Virus record (IMG/VR): IMGVR_UViG_3300005582_000035
Coordinates: 1-37,779 of that record
Origin: a virus
DNA length: 37,779 bases
Direction: 5' to 3' (one strand)
Shown here piece by piece: positions 13,160 to 19,936 of the stretch. Positions within the stretch are counted from its first letter, which is position 1; each line of letters starts with the position of its first letter. Both the position numbers and the translations under genes were made by a program. The notes below the pieces were generated by a model. It was not told the DNA's origin. It did not search any database and saw only the letters and a list, made by a program, of their open reading frames with translations.

Positions 13160-13666
13160 TCAGGCTGTTTTTTTAATGTAACAAATATCAGCTTGTTGAC
13201 CATGCAATAACCATCCAACGGGAATACTTTGTACAGGTCCATCCCACATAATAATTCCTCCTGTAGGAATATTAGAAATAGGTGTAAGACTACTAATCCA
13301 TTGTGATTCATTTCCTTGGAATCCGTGCGATACTGCCAATTCATATGCACTTGCACCAGTTTGTCCAAGTAAACCGCGTGGACCAGGATCTCCTTGGAGG
13401 CCGCGCTCACCTTGTGGGCCAGCAGGCCCAGCCATACCACGTGGTCCAGTGTCACCGATTGGTCCAACATCTCCTTTTGGGCCGCGGGCGCCGTCATTGC
13501 CAGTCACTCCTTGTTGTCCTTGTGGTCCAACATCGCCTTTTGGTCCTTGCGGTCCTGTTGCTCCGCCAGCTGGACCACGGTCGCCTTTTGGTCCAGCTTT
13601 ACCTGGAATTCCTTGTGCCCCTGCTGGGCCACGTGCCCCTGCTGGGCCTCGCATCATTGTTGCCAT
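13160..13666 (-). CDS. Collagen-like phage tail/fibre protein with short collar domain
   Basis: Residues about 7-105 are Gly-X-Y triplets rich in Pro ([12 protein letters not shown]), a collagen-like triple helix as in phage tail fibres. [15 protein letters not shown] follows, a common linker in tail proteins. The end is a tail-collar-type start ([20 protein letters not shown]) that stops after about 30 residues, whereas full collar domains are longer. The protein may be a short accessory fibre or adhesin. ATG at 13666 behind GGGGA; a late element AATAAATA lies 21 bases before the start. Confidence 0.8.
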   Translation of the reverse strand: MATMMRGPAGARGPAGAQGIPGKAGPKGDRGPAGGATGPQGPKGDVGPQGQQGVTGNDGARGPKGDVGPIGDTGPRGMAGPAGPQGERGLQGDPGPRGLLGQTGASAYELAVSHGFQGNESQWISSLTPISNIPTGGIIMWDGPVQSIPVGWLLHGQQADICYIKKTA

Positions 13667-13687
13667 AGTATCCCCTGTTTGCTCTTA

Positions 13688-13695
13688 TATTTATT
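13688..13695 (-). promoter_or_regulatory. T4-like late promoter element of the collagen-like gene
   Basis: AATAAATA on the minus strand, 21 bases before the ATG at 13666; a conventional leader with GGGGA follows. Confidence 0.65.
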
Positions 13696-13725
13696 GGAAA
13701 AATGGTAAAACTAGAAACCATTAAC

Positions 13726-13733
13726 TATAAATA
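13726..13733 (+). promoter_or_regulatory. T4-like late promoter element, 5 bases from ATG
   Basis: Perfect TATAAATA, then TAATT, then ATG at 13739. Confidence 0.75.
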
Positions 13734-13738
13734 TAATT

Positions 13739-14341
13739 ATGACCAACTATAATTATGACATTGCACTACCAGTTGACTTTGAATACGACTTATCATTTTT
13801 TCAAAACCATTATCAAACGCACTATGCTAAGTCTATAGCAGTAGGTTATGGTGATGAAAATCCTGCCAATGTACCTTACTTTAAATCATTAATGGACAAA
13901 TATGATTTCTTAGACAATCATTTGGGGTGGTTTAAAATTTTACCTGCTTATACATTTCCATTACACATAGATAAAACAGAACAGTATCCACGTAATGCAG
14001 TACTAAACATTCCAGTATATGACTGCGACGAGCATACGTCAACTAATTATTATGATATACCGGAAGATGATCCTAACTGGGATCAACCCAGTACCACTAA
14101 TCAGATGATGAGTAGAGCAATGTGGTATAATGTTATTCGATGCGGGCCGGCAAATATGCCTAAGCCAGTATATACATTTAATTGTACTGAGCCAACGTTA
14201 CTTAATGTAACCCTTCCACATGATGTTAAGAATCGAGGAAGGAAAACTAGAGTGCTGGCCAGCTGGCATATAAAGCCAAATAAATTTGACCAAGCCAGAG
14301 ATTATTTAGAATCAAAGGGACTGATAAAACAGTGGAGATAA
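13739..14341 (+). CDS. 2OG-Fe(II) oxygenase-like protein, paralogue 3
   Basis: 200 residues. HID at 76-78 (FPLHIDKT), core strand NAVLNIPVYDCDE, distal His161 (LPHDV) and Arg171 (TRVLASWH). The HxD...H...R set is intact. Similar in build to the genes at 11687, 12576 and 27258. The start has no Shine-Dalgarno, but TATAAATA is placed five bases before it. Ends just before a hairpin terminator at 14341-14369. Role unknown. Confidence 0.77.
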   Translation: MTNYNYDIALPVDFEYDLSFFQNHYQTHYAKSIAVGYGDENPANVPYFKSLMDKYDFLDNHLGWFKILPAYTFPLHIDKTEQYPRNAVLNIPVYDCDEHTSTNYYDIPEDDPNWDQPSTTNQMMSRAMWYNVIRCGPANMPKPVYTFNCTEPTLLNVTLPHDVKNRGRKTRVLASWHIKPNKFDQARDYLESKGLIKQWR

Positions 14342-14369
14342 AAAAGCCCCTTTCGGGGCTTTTGTTTTT
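14341..14369. terminator. Bidirectional rho-independent terminator
   Basis: A-tract, AGCCCC-TTTC-GGGGCT hairpin, T-tract. It lies between the convergent genes 13739-14341 and 14368-14700 and can serve both. Confidence 0.88.
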
Positions 14370-14700
14370 ATTGCGTACACGCTATAATGTTTGTGTTCCT
14401 AGATGGATCAAACACTACTTCTGGTCTGTATCCCGCAGGACATTGCGGTGCTTGTTGCACAATTGGTTGTTGTGGGTATACTGGAGGATAAACATATACC
14501 GGTTGCTGTTCAACATATACAGGTCGCTGATTTTGCAGATACAATGCAGTACCAAAGCCTGCAATAACTGCCGGGGCTACCCAACCGTAACCATATCCGC
14601 CTCGATATCCGTGGTGCCCGTGTCCGCCATGCCTGTGTTGGGCCTGAGCTGGGACAATGCTTGCGGCTACTAAGGCCAATGTAATTAGCAGTTTTTTCAT
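14368..14700 (-). CDS. Secreted His/Gly-rich small protein
   Basis: 110 residues with a clear signal peptide (MKKLLITLALVAASIVPAQA). Then a His/Gly stretch (HRHGGHGHHGYRGGYGYG), a short hydrophobic segment (VAPAVIAGFGTALYL) and a Pro/Gln/Val-rich linker (PVYVEQQPVYVYPPV) with two cysteines near the end. The His-rich head could bind metal ions. It resembles small periplasmic proteins of proteobacteria rather than phage structural proteins. ATG at 14700 behind AAGGAG; promoter at 14754-14782. Confidence 0.72.
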   Translation of the reverse strand: MKKLLITLALVAASIVPAQAQHRHGGHGHHGYRGGYGYGWVAPAVIAGFGTALYLQNQRPVYVEQQPVYVYPPVYPQQPIVQQAPQCPAGYRPEVVFDPSRNTNIIACTQ

Positions 14701-14753
14701 GTTAAACTCCTTGTATATATATTTAACGTCTGACTACCGGATTCCGTTTACAT

Positions 14754-14782
14754 AGTATACAATATATTTGATTTATTGTCAA
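14754..14782 (-). promoter_or_regulatory. Sigma70-type promoter of the His-rich secreted protein
   Basis: TTGACA (14777-14782), 17-base spacer, TATACT (14754-14759), minus strand. The TGA stop of the gene at 14779 is part of the -35 box. Confidence 0.82.
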
Positions 14783-14988
14783 CCGGCCCACCTCAGGGCA
14801 AACAGTAATGCATCTTTTTCGTCACTGAAGAAATACACAATGTTAGGGTCATTAACCCTAACCCAGCCACCTGGCACCTTCTTTAGTCTTGTGGTATTAA
14901 CAGACTCATTTGTGATATAACTAGGGCAATGTGTCTTAGCCCAATCTAAAGCTGTCCAAACCGGATCGTATGGTAGTGTAACTGTCAT
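14779..14988 (-). CDS. Small DAL-tail family protein (69 aa)
   Basis: Begins MTVTLPYDPVWTALDWAK and ends YFFSDEKDALLFALRWAG, the family tail seen at 5169-6094 and 16130-16989. Start coupled by ATGA to the SulP gene; no ribosome site of its own. Stop codon embedded in the -35 box of promoter 14754-14782. Function unknown. Confidence 0.72.
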   Translation of the reverse strand: MTVTLPYDPVWTALDWAKTHCPSYITNESVNTTRLKKVPGGWVRVNDPNIVYFFSDEKDALLFALRWAG

Positions 14989-16133
14989 GTTTTGCTTGCG
15001 ATATGTTTCCAGTAGTATAACATGCTGGTCAATACTACTCCAAGTAAAACGGCATAGGCTAAATTGAATACAACTGTGGCCACGGTAACTGTCAGCATCA
15101 CAGCAATGTCTTGTCTTGGCTTACCTTTAAAAGATAAACTGCTCCAATCAAATGTGTGATAGCACACTACACACATGACACCAATCAGGGCCGCAATAGG
15201 TATTGATTCAATTATGAAACTAGCAAACACAATATAAGCTAGGATGGCCAATGCTTCCACTACGCCTGCCAAACGGTGATGTCCACCTGCTTCCAAGTTG
15301 ATAACAGTTTGCCCAATCATAGCGCAACCGCCCATGCCACCAAACAGGCCTGTCAACACATTACCTGCACCCTGAGCCATGCTTTCCCTGTTGGGCTGAT
15401 TTGTTCCGCCAATGGTCTTGTCCACTAAGTTGGCAGTTAGTAGTGTTTCAATTAGGCCAACCGCGGCCAGTATCACGCTGTAGGGTAGCACGATCCATAA
15501 TGTTTCTAATGTGAATGGCACGTTAGGTAAATGGAATGAGGGCATGGCTCCACTAATATGAGCTATGTCTCCTACTGTTTTTGTTGTGATGCCAAACGCA
15601 TATACCACAGCAGTCACAAGCACAATACCAAACAAACTTCCCGGTATATGCCGAGTAATCCGTGGAGCAATTAGTACTCCGAGAATAGTTACGCCGATTA
15701 ATCCCAACATAGAGTACAAGGCAAATCCTTGGGCAGGAATTTCATGAAACTGTGCCATAAAAATTACCAAAGCCAATCCATTCACAAAGCCTGTCATTAC
15801 ACTGGGCGATACCAGCTTGATTAGCTTGCCTAACTTGAACGCTCCAAACGCAAACTGTATCGCACCCATAAGCACAATACAGGCAAACAAGTATTCTACT
15901 CCATGTGTTACAACCAGTGCCACACTGACCACAGCCAAGCTACCAGCACCTCCACTTATCAAGCCAGGTCTGCCTCCAAACAAAGCAGTGACTAGTCCTA
16001 GTATAACTGCGGCATACAAACCTACTAAGGGATTAACGTGTGCTAATAGTGCAAAGGCCACAACCTCTGGCACCATAGCAAGACTTGTGGTAATGCCTGC
16101 TAGGGTATTGCGTGTTATTGCCTGCGTATTCAT
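14985..16133 (-). CDS. SulP-family inorganic anion transporter, STAS domain missing
   Basis: 382 residues, almost wholly hydrophobic, with about ten or more helices. Family marks: NTLAGITTSLAMVPEVVAFA near the N-terminus, LFGGRPGLISGGAGSLAVV, and GGTNQPNRESMAQGAGNVLT with FGGMGGCAMIGQT. SulP proteins move sulfate, bicarbonate or related anions across the inner membrane. It stops right after the last helix (SMLYYWKHIASKT), so the usual cytoplasmic STAS domain is absent. ATG at 16133 overlaps the stop of a 23-codon gene; an in-frame GTG at 16142 is an alternative. A transporter in a phage suggests metabolic support of the infected cell. Confidence 0.9.
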   Translation of the reverse strand: MNTQAITRNTLAGITTSLAMVPEVVAFALLAHVNPLVGLYAAVILGLVTALFGGRPGLISGGAGSLAVVSVALVVTHGVEYLFACIVLMGAIQFAFGAFKLGKLIKLVSPSVMTGFVNGLALVIFMAQFHEIPAQGFALYSMLGLIGVTILGVLIAPRITRHIPGSLFGIVLVTAVVYAFGITTKTVGDIAHISGAMPSFHLPNVPFTLETLWIVLPYSVILAAVGLIETLLTANLVDKTIGGTNQPNRESMAQGAGNVLTGLFGGMGGCAMIGQTVINLEAGGHHRLAGVVEALAILAYIVFASFIIESIPIAALIGVMCVVCYHTFDWSSLSFKGKPRQDIAVMLTVTVATVVFNLAYAVLLGVVLTSMLYYWKHIASKT

Positions 16134-16201
16134 TCTGCCCACTTAATTAAGAACATGGTGATTTGTTTTTCATTCTTAAACTGCCAAACATTAAAGCTCA
16201 T
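16130..16201 (-). CDS. 23-aa mini-gene consisting only of the DAL-tail motif
   Basis: Reads MSFNVWQFKNEKQITMFLIK followed by Trp-Ala-Glu and stop. The last 16 residues align with the tails of 14779 and 16198. ATGA overlaps couple it to both neighbours (start in the stop of 16198-16440, stop in the start of the SulP gene). The length is extreme, but the overlap structure and the similarity support a real gene. Confidence 0.5.
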   Translation of the reverse strand: MSFNVWQFKNEKQITMFLIKWAE

Positions 16202-16440
16202 GCCCACCTCAATGTAAACATCAGCAGTTCTTGCTGGTTATAAAACCAAAATTGATCAAATGACATTCGACGGCCACACCCGGTTTGTTCACACCATTCT
16301 ACTATTGGGTAGAAGTCTTCTTCTTTAAGATAGGTTGGATTGCTGGATCCTCCGGGGTATCCAGGATTACTAGGCCATGATGGGTCTTGAAGCCTATAAG
16401 CCTGCAATCTTAACGGTTTGAGTTCACGCCACTTTATCAT
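16198..16440 (-). CDS. Small DAL-tail family protein (80 aa)
   Basis: Begins MIKWRELKPLRLQAYRLQD, has a Pro/Gly/Ser-rich centre (PSNPGYPGGSSNP), and ends QFWFYNQQELLMFTLRWA. Start overlaps the stop of 16440-16769 (TAATG). Unknown function; its tail links it to the family at 5169-6094 and 14779. Confidence 0.72.
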   Translation of the reverse strand: MIKWRELKPLRLQAYRLQDPSWPSNPGYPGGSSNPTYLKEEDFYPIVEWCEQTGCGRRMSFDQFWFYNQQELLMFTLRWA

Positions 16441-16769
16441 TAAGTAATAAACCCACTTAGTCGTAACATTAAAAGCTCTTCGTCTCCTTTAATGTAGATT
16501 CGATTTGAATACTCTTCATCTTTCCATGCCCAATTATTACTAAGTCCGTAATAATCTTTTTCAGAATCATCTAAATGTGACCACCAATGATCCATGGACG
16601 AAATTTCAACCCCGGGGCCGAATGTTTTCCAACACCAGTTCCTTAGTTCTATTAAGCCAAGCTGGCGCCTTTGACCGTTAAATTCAATTAGATACTTGAA
16701 ACGATCATATGAGCTGAATCGTTTATCTAATCGTTTAAGTTTCTTGGTGTATAGCTGACCTGTCGCCAT
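16440..16769 (-). CDS. Small phage protein with DAL-type tail (109 aa)
   Basis: Begins MATGQLYTKKLKRLDKRFSS. Central LIELRNWCWKTFGPG and MDHWWSHLDDSEKD, then YIKGDEELLMLRLSGFIT at the end. The segment before the tail (WxW..., aromatic-rich) differs from the other members. AGG ribosome site; overlaps the end of 16735-16989 by 35 bases. Function unknown. Confidence 0.7.
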   Translation of the reverse strand: MATGQLYTKKLKRLDKRFSSYDRFKYLIEFNGQRRQLGLIELRNWCWKTFGPGVEISSMDHWWSHLDDSEKDYYGLSNNWAWKDEEYSNRIYIKGDEELLMLRLSGFIT

Positions 16770-16989
16770 GATGTAACCTATATAAAAAATATGATTCTTT
16801 AGTCATTAAAAAATACCCAGCGGTAGGAACTGGAATCCACTCATCTTCGCCGGCGGGCAATGATGCAATACACCATTGTAATAATGACTTCCAACCATGA
16901 CGACCTACTCTTACTTTAAGATACTCTAACTTAGGATCCGTCAGGTTTGCTTTGATCAAAGTACGTTGGATAGTTTTCTGGAAGCTCAT
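16735..16989 (-). CDS. Small phage protein, distant DAL-tail relative (84 aa)
   Basis: Begins MSFQKTIQRTLIKANLTDPK and contains GWKSLLQWCIASLPAGEDEW and YFLMTKESYFLYRLHHGD, the position where family members have their LRW tail. It continues 10 residues further than the others. It overlaps the oxygenase-like gene at 16931 by 59 bases in another frame, an unusually long overlap. AGG ribosome site before the ATG. Confidence 0.68.
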   Translation of the reverse strand: MSFQKTIQRTLIKANLTDPKLEYLKVRVGRHGWKSLLQWCIASLPAGEDEWIPVPTAGYFLMTKESYFLYRLHHGDRSAIHQET

Positions 16990-17581
16990 AATTAGACCTA
17001 TACAATACGTCGGTTAGTTGATTATATTCATGATTGCCTTGCCACGGAGATCCAAATGCCACTGTATATTTTACTAATTCGAAATTATTAATCATTCCGT
17101 GTGGCCAACTGCCGTCCATAATAAATGGTTTAGATGTGTTAGGTATATGCACTCGTTCTCCGTTCTTTGTAATAAAATAAAGACTGTCTGTTCGTCCCTG
17201 TAATACAAATCTTAATTTATGTTGTAATAATCCAAAGGATGAAGGATCACAATCAATATGTTCCTTATTTTCTTGCCCGGGCTTTGTTGCCAGTACCATA
17301 ATACGTGTGTTACCAGTGATAGGCAATATATACTTTTCGCAATATTCTCTGAGAGTAGGAGGAGCATAACTGGTCCATGCAAAATCTCCAGTACCGCTAC
17401 CTTCTGTATAATGACTTACATTTTCAGGTCTCCCGTGTAGAGTCATCACCGGAAGCATAGTAGTTGCTCTATAACTATCCCAAAACCAATACTTAAATAA
17501 AGTTAAGTTTTTAATTTCAGATAGTGCTTTTTTTCTATCTATTTCAGGGATGTCTAATGCACCATATAATAGATCATTCAT
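16931..17581 (-). CDS. 2OG-Fe(II) oxygenase-like protein, paralogue 4 (divergent)
   Basis: 216 residues. HID at 108-110 (KEHIDCDPSS) and distal His161 (SWPHGMIN). The usual Arg is replaced by Lys171 (ELVKYTVAFG), so 2-oxoglutarate binding may differ. The N-terminal 80 residues have no counterpart in the smaller paralogues. Unlike most of its relatives it lies within an early-type operon (starts in the stop of 17578-17697) and has no late element at its start. Substrate unknown. Confidence 0.7.
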   Translation of the reverse strand: MNDLLYGALDIPEIDRKKALSEIKNLTLFKYWFWDSYRATTMLPVMTLHGRPENVSHYTEGSGTGDFAWTSYAPPTLREYCEKYILPITGNTRIMVLATKPGQENKEHIDCDPSSFGLLQHKLRFVLQGRTDSLYFITKNGERVHIPNTSKPFIMDGSWPHGMINNFELVKYTVAFGSPWQGNHEYNQLTDVLYRSNYELPENYPTYFDQSKPDGS

Positions 17582-17697
17582 TTTGTGTCGTCGTGTATTT
17601 CATTTGTAATCTTAATAAGATAATACAAATCTCTTAATTTATAAAATGCCCATACGACTGACAATACGCCGCCGATTATTAATATATAAGTTACCAT
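17578..17697 (-). CDS. 39-aa single-pass membrane protein
   Basis: ATG at 17697, seven bases inside the end of 17691-17912, with GAGGAG further upstream. Begins MVTYILIIGGVLSVVWAFYK, one membrane helix, then a charged tail (KITNEIHDDTK). The stop overlaps the ATG of 16931-17581. Function unknown; size and topology are typical of phage small membrane proteins. Confidence 0.6.
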   Translation of the reverse strand: MVTYILIIGGVLSVVWAFYKLRDLYYLIKITNEIHDDTK

Positions 17698-17912
17698 TCT
17701 GATTCGTACTCCTCTGTATATGTTTCACTTAGGTCAACAATGTCGCTGAGTTCTTTTGCTCCACGACGAATGTATTCCTTGCCGCCATCAGTGAATATGG
17801 CACCACACTTACAAGATACAAAATCATGTCGGTGTCTGCTTTCAATAATATCCAGGCATAGTTTACACTGACATTTATTTACTACAACTACTTCTCTTGT
17901 TCTAGTTACCAT
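17691..17912 (-). CDS. Small zinc-binding phage protein (DUF7695-like)
   Basis: 73 residues. Cys16, Cys19, Cys34 and Cys36 (CQCKLC...SCKCG) flank IIESRHRHDF, followed by GAIFTDGGKEYIRRG. I know this arrangement from a widespread uncharacterised phage/bacterial family (IES-x-HDFV-C-CG-DGG-Y). A zinc ribbon is likely; no function known. It overlaps the end of the SGNH hydrolase gene. Confidence 0.75.
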   Translation of the reverse strand: MVTRTREVVVVNKCQCKLCLDIIESRHRHDFVSCKCGAIFTDGGKEYIRRGAKELSDIVDLSETYTEEYESEW

Positions 17913-18330
17913 TTTTAGTTTCCTCTGCTAGTGCTTTATAGCCTTTCCGACTTGGATGTATTTTATCCGATTGCAACGACAGTATTGGTAATACTACGTC
18001 ATTGTAATCGTCAGCTACTAATTTAACCATTTTTTGTACATCCACTATACTAACATCGCTTTTGGGATGATTACCAGCTGGTAAAATCCAATAAACTTTG
18101 TCAGCAAATACTCTTCGTCTTAGTTCTTGTAATTCCCATAATGTTCGCACACCTGCATGATCATTTGATCCCAGGCTTATAATAACTGTTTTGGCGGCAA
18201 GGCTTTGTTGCTTGTTTTGTTTATTCCATTGCCAACTATTAATGCCGCCTTTTGCATACGCTACACATTCAGGTCTGAACTGTTGGGTACCTACTGCAAT
18301 GCTATCACCTAAAATTAAACAGTCTAACAT
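17902..18330 (-). CDS. SGNH/GDSL-type hydrolase
   Basis: 142 residues. Block I GDS with Ser10 (LILGDSIAVG), block III GSND (Asn56), block V with Asp122 and His125 (DKIHPSRKGY). The Ser-Asp-His set of SGNH hydrolases is complete. The family removes acyl or acetyl groups from carbohydrates and lipids. No signal peptide, so it acts in the cytoplasm or virion. Shorter than most members (about 180-200 aa). Start coupled to the phosphatase gene by TAATG, with AAGG upstream. Confidence 0.82.
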   Translation of the reverse strand: MLDCLILGDSIAVGTQQFRPECVAYAKGGINSWQWNKQNKQQSLAAKTVIISLGSNDHAGVRTLWELQELRRRVFADKVYWILPAGNHPKSDVSIVDVQKMVKLVADDYNDVVLPILSLQSDKIHPSRKGYKALAEETKNGN

Positions 18331-18869
18331 TAGATATCACCTTCGTAATTTTCTCTGTACTTGCGGCGAGCATCGGCCAGTGTATACACTTTTTCATACT
18401 TGTTGCCCCAGTCTTCGTCAACAGGAGTCCCATTGACAGAGTGAGACTCCTGTTCGTCATATGTCCACCCCAAGGCTTTCATCATGCGATGCTTGACCAG
18501 CAGATTGGGACTACGGAACATTTCTGTGTCGTTAAAGCCCAACATAACACCAACTTCACATACTGCGCCGCTACGGCAAATACCAGCATGGCAATGAACA
18601 ATTACATTCATTCTGTTATCCAATGCGTGTTCTAGTAGTCGAACAAGTTCATCGGCCTGCTCTTGGCTACAACGCATTTCTTCATCGTCAACTTTATCCT
18701 TTTCCTCTACATCAAGGAATTGGAACTGATGAACTTGTTTGAATGTGTACAACGGAGTGGGAAAGTTGCCGGGCGGATCCACAATTTGAATCAGCATAGC
18801 ATTGACACCTGGGTCAAAGTGATGGCCCAGTTTAATATCACCCATTCCAACGTTTTGAATCCATGGCAT
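18330..18869 (-). CDS. Dual-specificity-type protein phosphatase
   Basis: 179 residues. The catalytic loop is HCHAGICRSGA with Cys93 and Arg99 (CX5R). It is preceded by a helix (ADELVRLLEHALDNRMNVIV) and followed by a helical region ending HRMMKALGWTYD. Asp52-53 region (FLDVEEKDK) could supply the general acid. Such enzymes remove phosphate from Tyr/Ser/Thr or RNA 5' ends; small phosphatases of this type are known in phages. ATG at 18869 behind AAAGGAAA. Downstream of omega and the coiled-coil gene. Confidence 0.8.
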   Translation of the reverse strand: MPWIQNVGMGDIKLGHHFDPGVNAMLIQIVDPPGNFPTPLYTFKQVHQFQFLDVEEKDKVDDEEMRCSQEQADELVRLLEHALDNRMNVIVHCHAGICRSGAVCEVGVMLGFNDTEMFRSPNLLVKHRMMKALGWTYDEQESHSVNGTPVDEDWGNKYEKVYTLADARRKYRENYEGDI

Positions 18870-18878
18870 AATTTTCCT

Positions 18879-19076
18879 TTACGCTAACTTGTCTACGTTT
18901 TGTCCCGCTCGATTCATTTGGCGATTCATTTCTATTCGTTTATCTTCGTTATCTTTTATACGTGCTTTAACACGCTCTGCTTCTACTCTAAGTTCCTCGT
19001 GGCGTTGATCTAACTTTTTAATTTCCATTAGTCGATACATTTCTGCATTTTGTTCTGCTACTCGAGATATTTCCAT
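18879..19076 (-). CDS. Small coiled-coil protein (65 aa)
   Basis: Begins MEISRVAEQNAEMYRLMEIK. Nearly every residue fits a charged amphipathic helix (KKLDQRHEELRVEAERVKAR), a likely dimeric coiled coil. ATG at 19076 behind GGAG. Lies between omega and the phosphatase. Function unknown. Confidence 0.72.
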   Translation of the reverse strand: MEISRVAEQNAEMYRLMEIKKLDQRHEELRVEAERVKARIKDNEDKRIEMNRQMNRAGQNVDKLA

Positions 19077-19095
19077 ATTAACTCCATTTTGTATA

Positions 19096-19296
19096 TTATT
19101 TAATTTTATTTAGATAATCTCTACCAATTTTGCCCTGTTCAATTTCTCTAAGGGCTGTAACAATGGGCTTGTTATTGCTTTCTACTTTTGCACGATGGCC
19201 GCGCATTAGTTCCCTTGCTCGCGCTGACGCAATTAATACCAAATCAAAACGGTTCCCGATAGCATTTACTGCTTCTTCAGATGTAATACGTGCCAT
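19096..19296 (-). CDS. rpoZ: RNA polymerase omega subunit homologue
   Basis: 66 residues opening MARITSEEAVNAIGNRFDLV, then LIASARARELMRG and NKPIVTALREIEQGKI. This matches the conserved core of bacterial omega (NRFDLVL-A--RAR and VTALREIE-G), closest by eye to beta/gammaproteobacterial forms, with the variable C-terminal tail missing. Omega helps assemble and stabilise beta-prime. A phage copy could retune host polymerase, possibly together with the zinc-finger protein at 9165 and the late-promoter system. ATG at 19296 behind AAAGGAAA; transcribed with tRNA-Arg from promoter 19401-19429. Confidence 0.85.
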   Translation of the reverse strand: MARITSEEAVNAIGNRFDLVLIASARARELMRGHRAKVESNNKPIVTALREIEQGKIGRDYLNKIK

Positions 19297-19317
19297 ATAT
19301 TTCCTTTATGTTAACTG

Positions 19318-19391
19318 GCCCGGCGTAGTGGAATCGAACCACTATTCACACTTTAGAAGAATGTTGTCCTGTCCATTGAACGAACGCCAGG
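19318..19391 (-). tRNA. tRNA-Arg (TCT)
   Basis: Acceptor CCTGGCG/CGCCGGG, anticodon loop CTTCTAA, T loop GTTCGATTC. First transcribed element of the omega operon. Confidence 0.9.
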
Positions 19392-19400
19392 TAATACTGT

Positions 19401-19429
19401 ATTATACTATATATTCATTTACGTGTCAA
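19401..19429 (-). promoter_or_regulatory. Sigma70-type promoter of the tRNA-Arg/omega operon
   Basis: TTGACA (19424-19429), 17-base spacer, TATAAT (19401-19406), minus strand. It abuts the divergent late element at 19430-19437. Confidence 0.85.
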
Positions 19430-19437
19430 CATAAATA
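19430..19437 (+). promoter_or_regulatory. T4-like late promoter element, 5 bases from ATG
   Basis: CATAAATA, then TTTTT, then ATG at 19443. Confidence 0.72.
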
Positions 19438-19442
19438 TTTTT

Positions 19443-19874
19443 ATGAAATATTGGCAACCATACGTTAAAGCAGGCTGGGAAATTGTAATGGAAGCCCAGG
19501 GTAAAAGTCATATAATTTTGGATACTGAAGTGGAAGCATTTTTGGTTCATGTGATTGCCAAAACAATGGAACGCACTAATATTTGGGAACAACCTATTTC
19601 ACTTAAAATACTAACTGCTCAATCTTTGTTTGGAACACGAAAGGCCAATGCATTACAAGATATTGGAGAAGAATGTTTATTCATCGATGGCTGGCAAATT
19701 AAGAATAGCAAATGGCCTACAAAACAGTATTTCGCTGATATGGGGGAAATAGCATTTGGTATGGCTAGCACTAGTACTAATCCAGCCAACGAGTTATTGG
19801 AAATGGCCAGCAACAATTTTAAAATTATGAGTTCAGTGCTTAGAACTGCACGTAACCTTAATGGCGCCCCTTGA
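19443..19874 (+). CDS. Unknown phage protein (143 aa), probable leaderless late mRNA
   Basis: Begins MKYWQPYVKAGWEIVMEAQG. Contains LFGTRKANALQDIGEECLFI followed by DGWQIKNSK, and a helical C-terminus. No HxD motif, so it is not one of the oxygenase-like proteins, though it shares their promoter arrangement (CATAAATA five bases before ATG, no ribosome site). Its last 13 bases are antisense to the 3' end of tRNA-Arg(TCG). Function unknown. Confidence 0.72.
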   Translation: MKYWQPYVKAGWEIVMEAQGKSHIILDTEVEAFLVHVIAKTMERTNIWEQPISLKILTAQSLFGTRKANALQDIGEECLFIDGWQIKNSKWPTKQYFADMGEIAFGMASTSTNPANELLEMASNNFKIMSSVLRTARNLNGAP

Positions 19875-19936
19875 TGGAATCGAACCACCATCCTGAGTTT
19901 CGAAGACTCTAATTCTATCCATTGAACTAAAGAGGC
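19862..19936 (-). tRNA. tRNA-Arg (TCG)
   Basis: Acceptor GCCTCTT/AAGGGGC, anticodon loop CTTCGAA, encoded CCA. Its first bases contain the TAG stop of the upstream oxygenase-like gene. Confidence 0.9.

Noticed and set aside
13099-13497. 132-codon minus-strand frame overlapping the collagen-like gene
   Set aside because: An alternative frame of the same repeat; cysteine/leucine-rich noise without a start signal.
13303-13724. Three long plus-strand frames opposite the collagen-like gene
   Set aside because: They are reverse readings of the Gly-Pro-rich repeat (giving Pro/Leu/Ser-rich protein) with no ribosome site; the minus frame has Gly-X-Y periodicity and GGGGA before its start.
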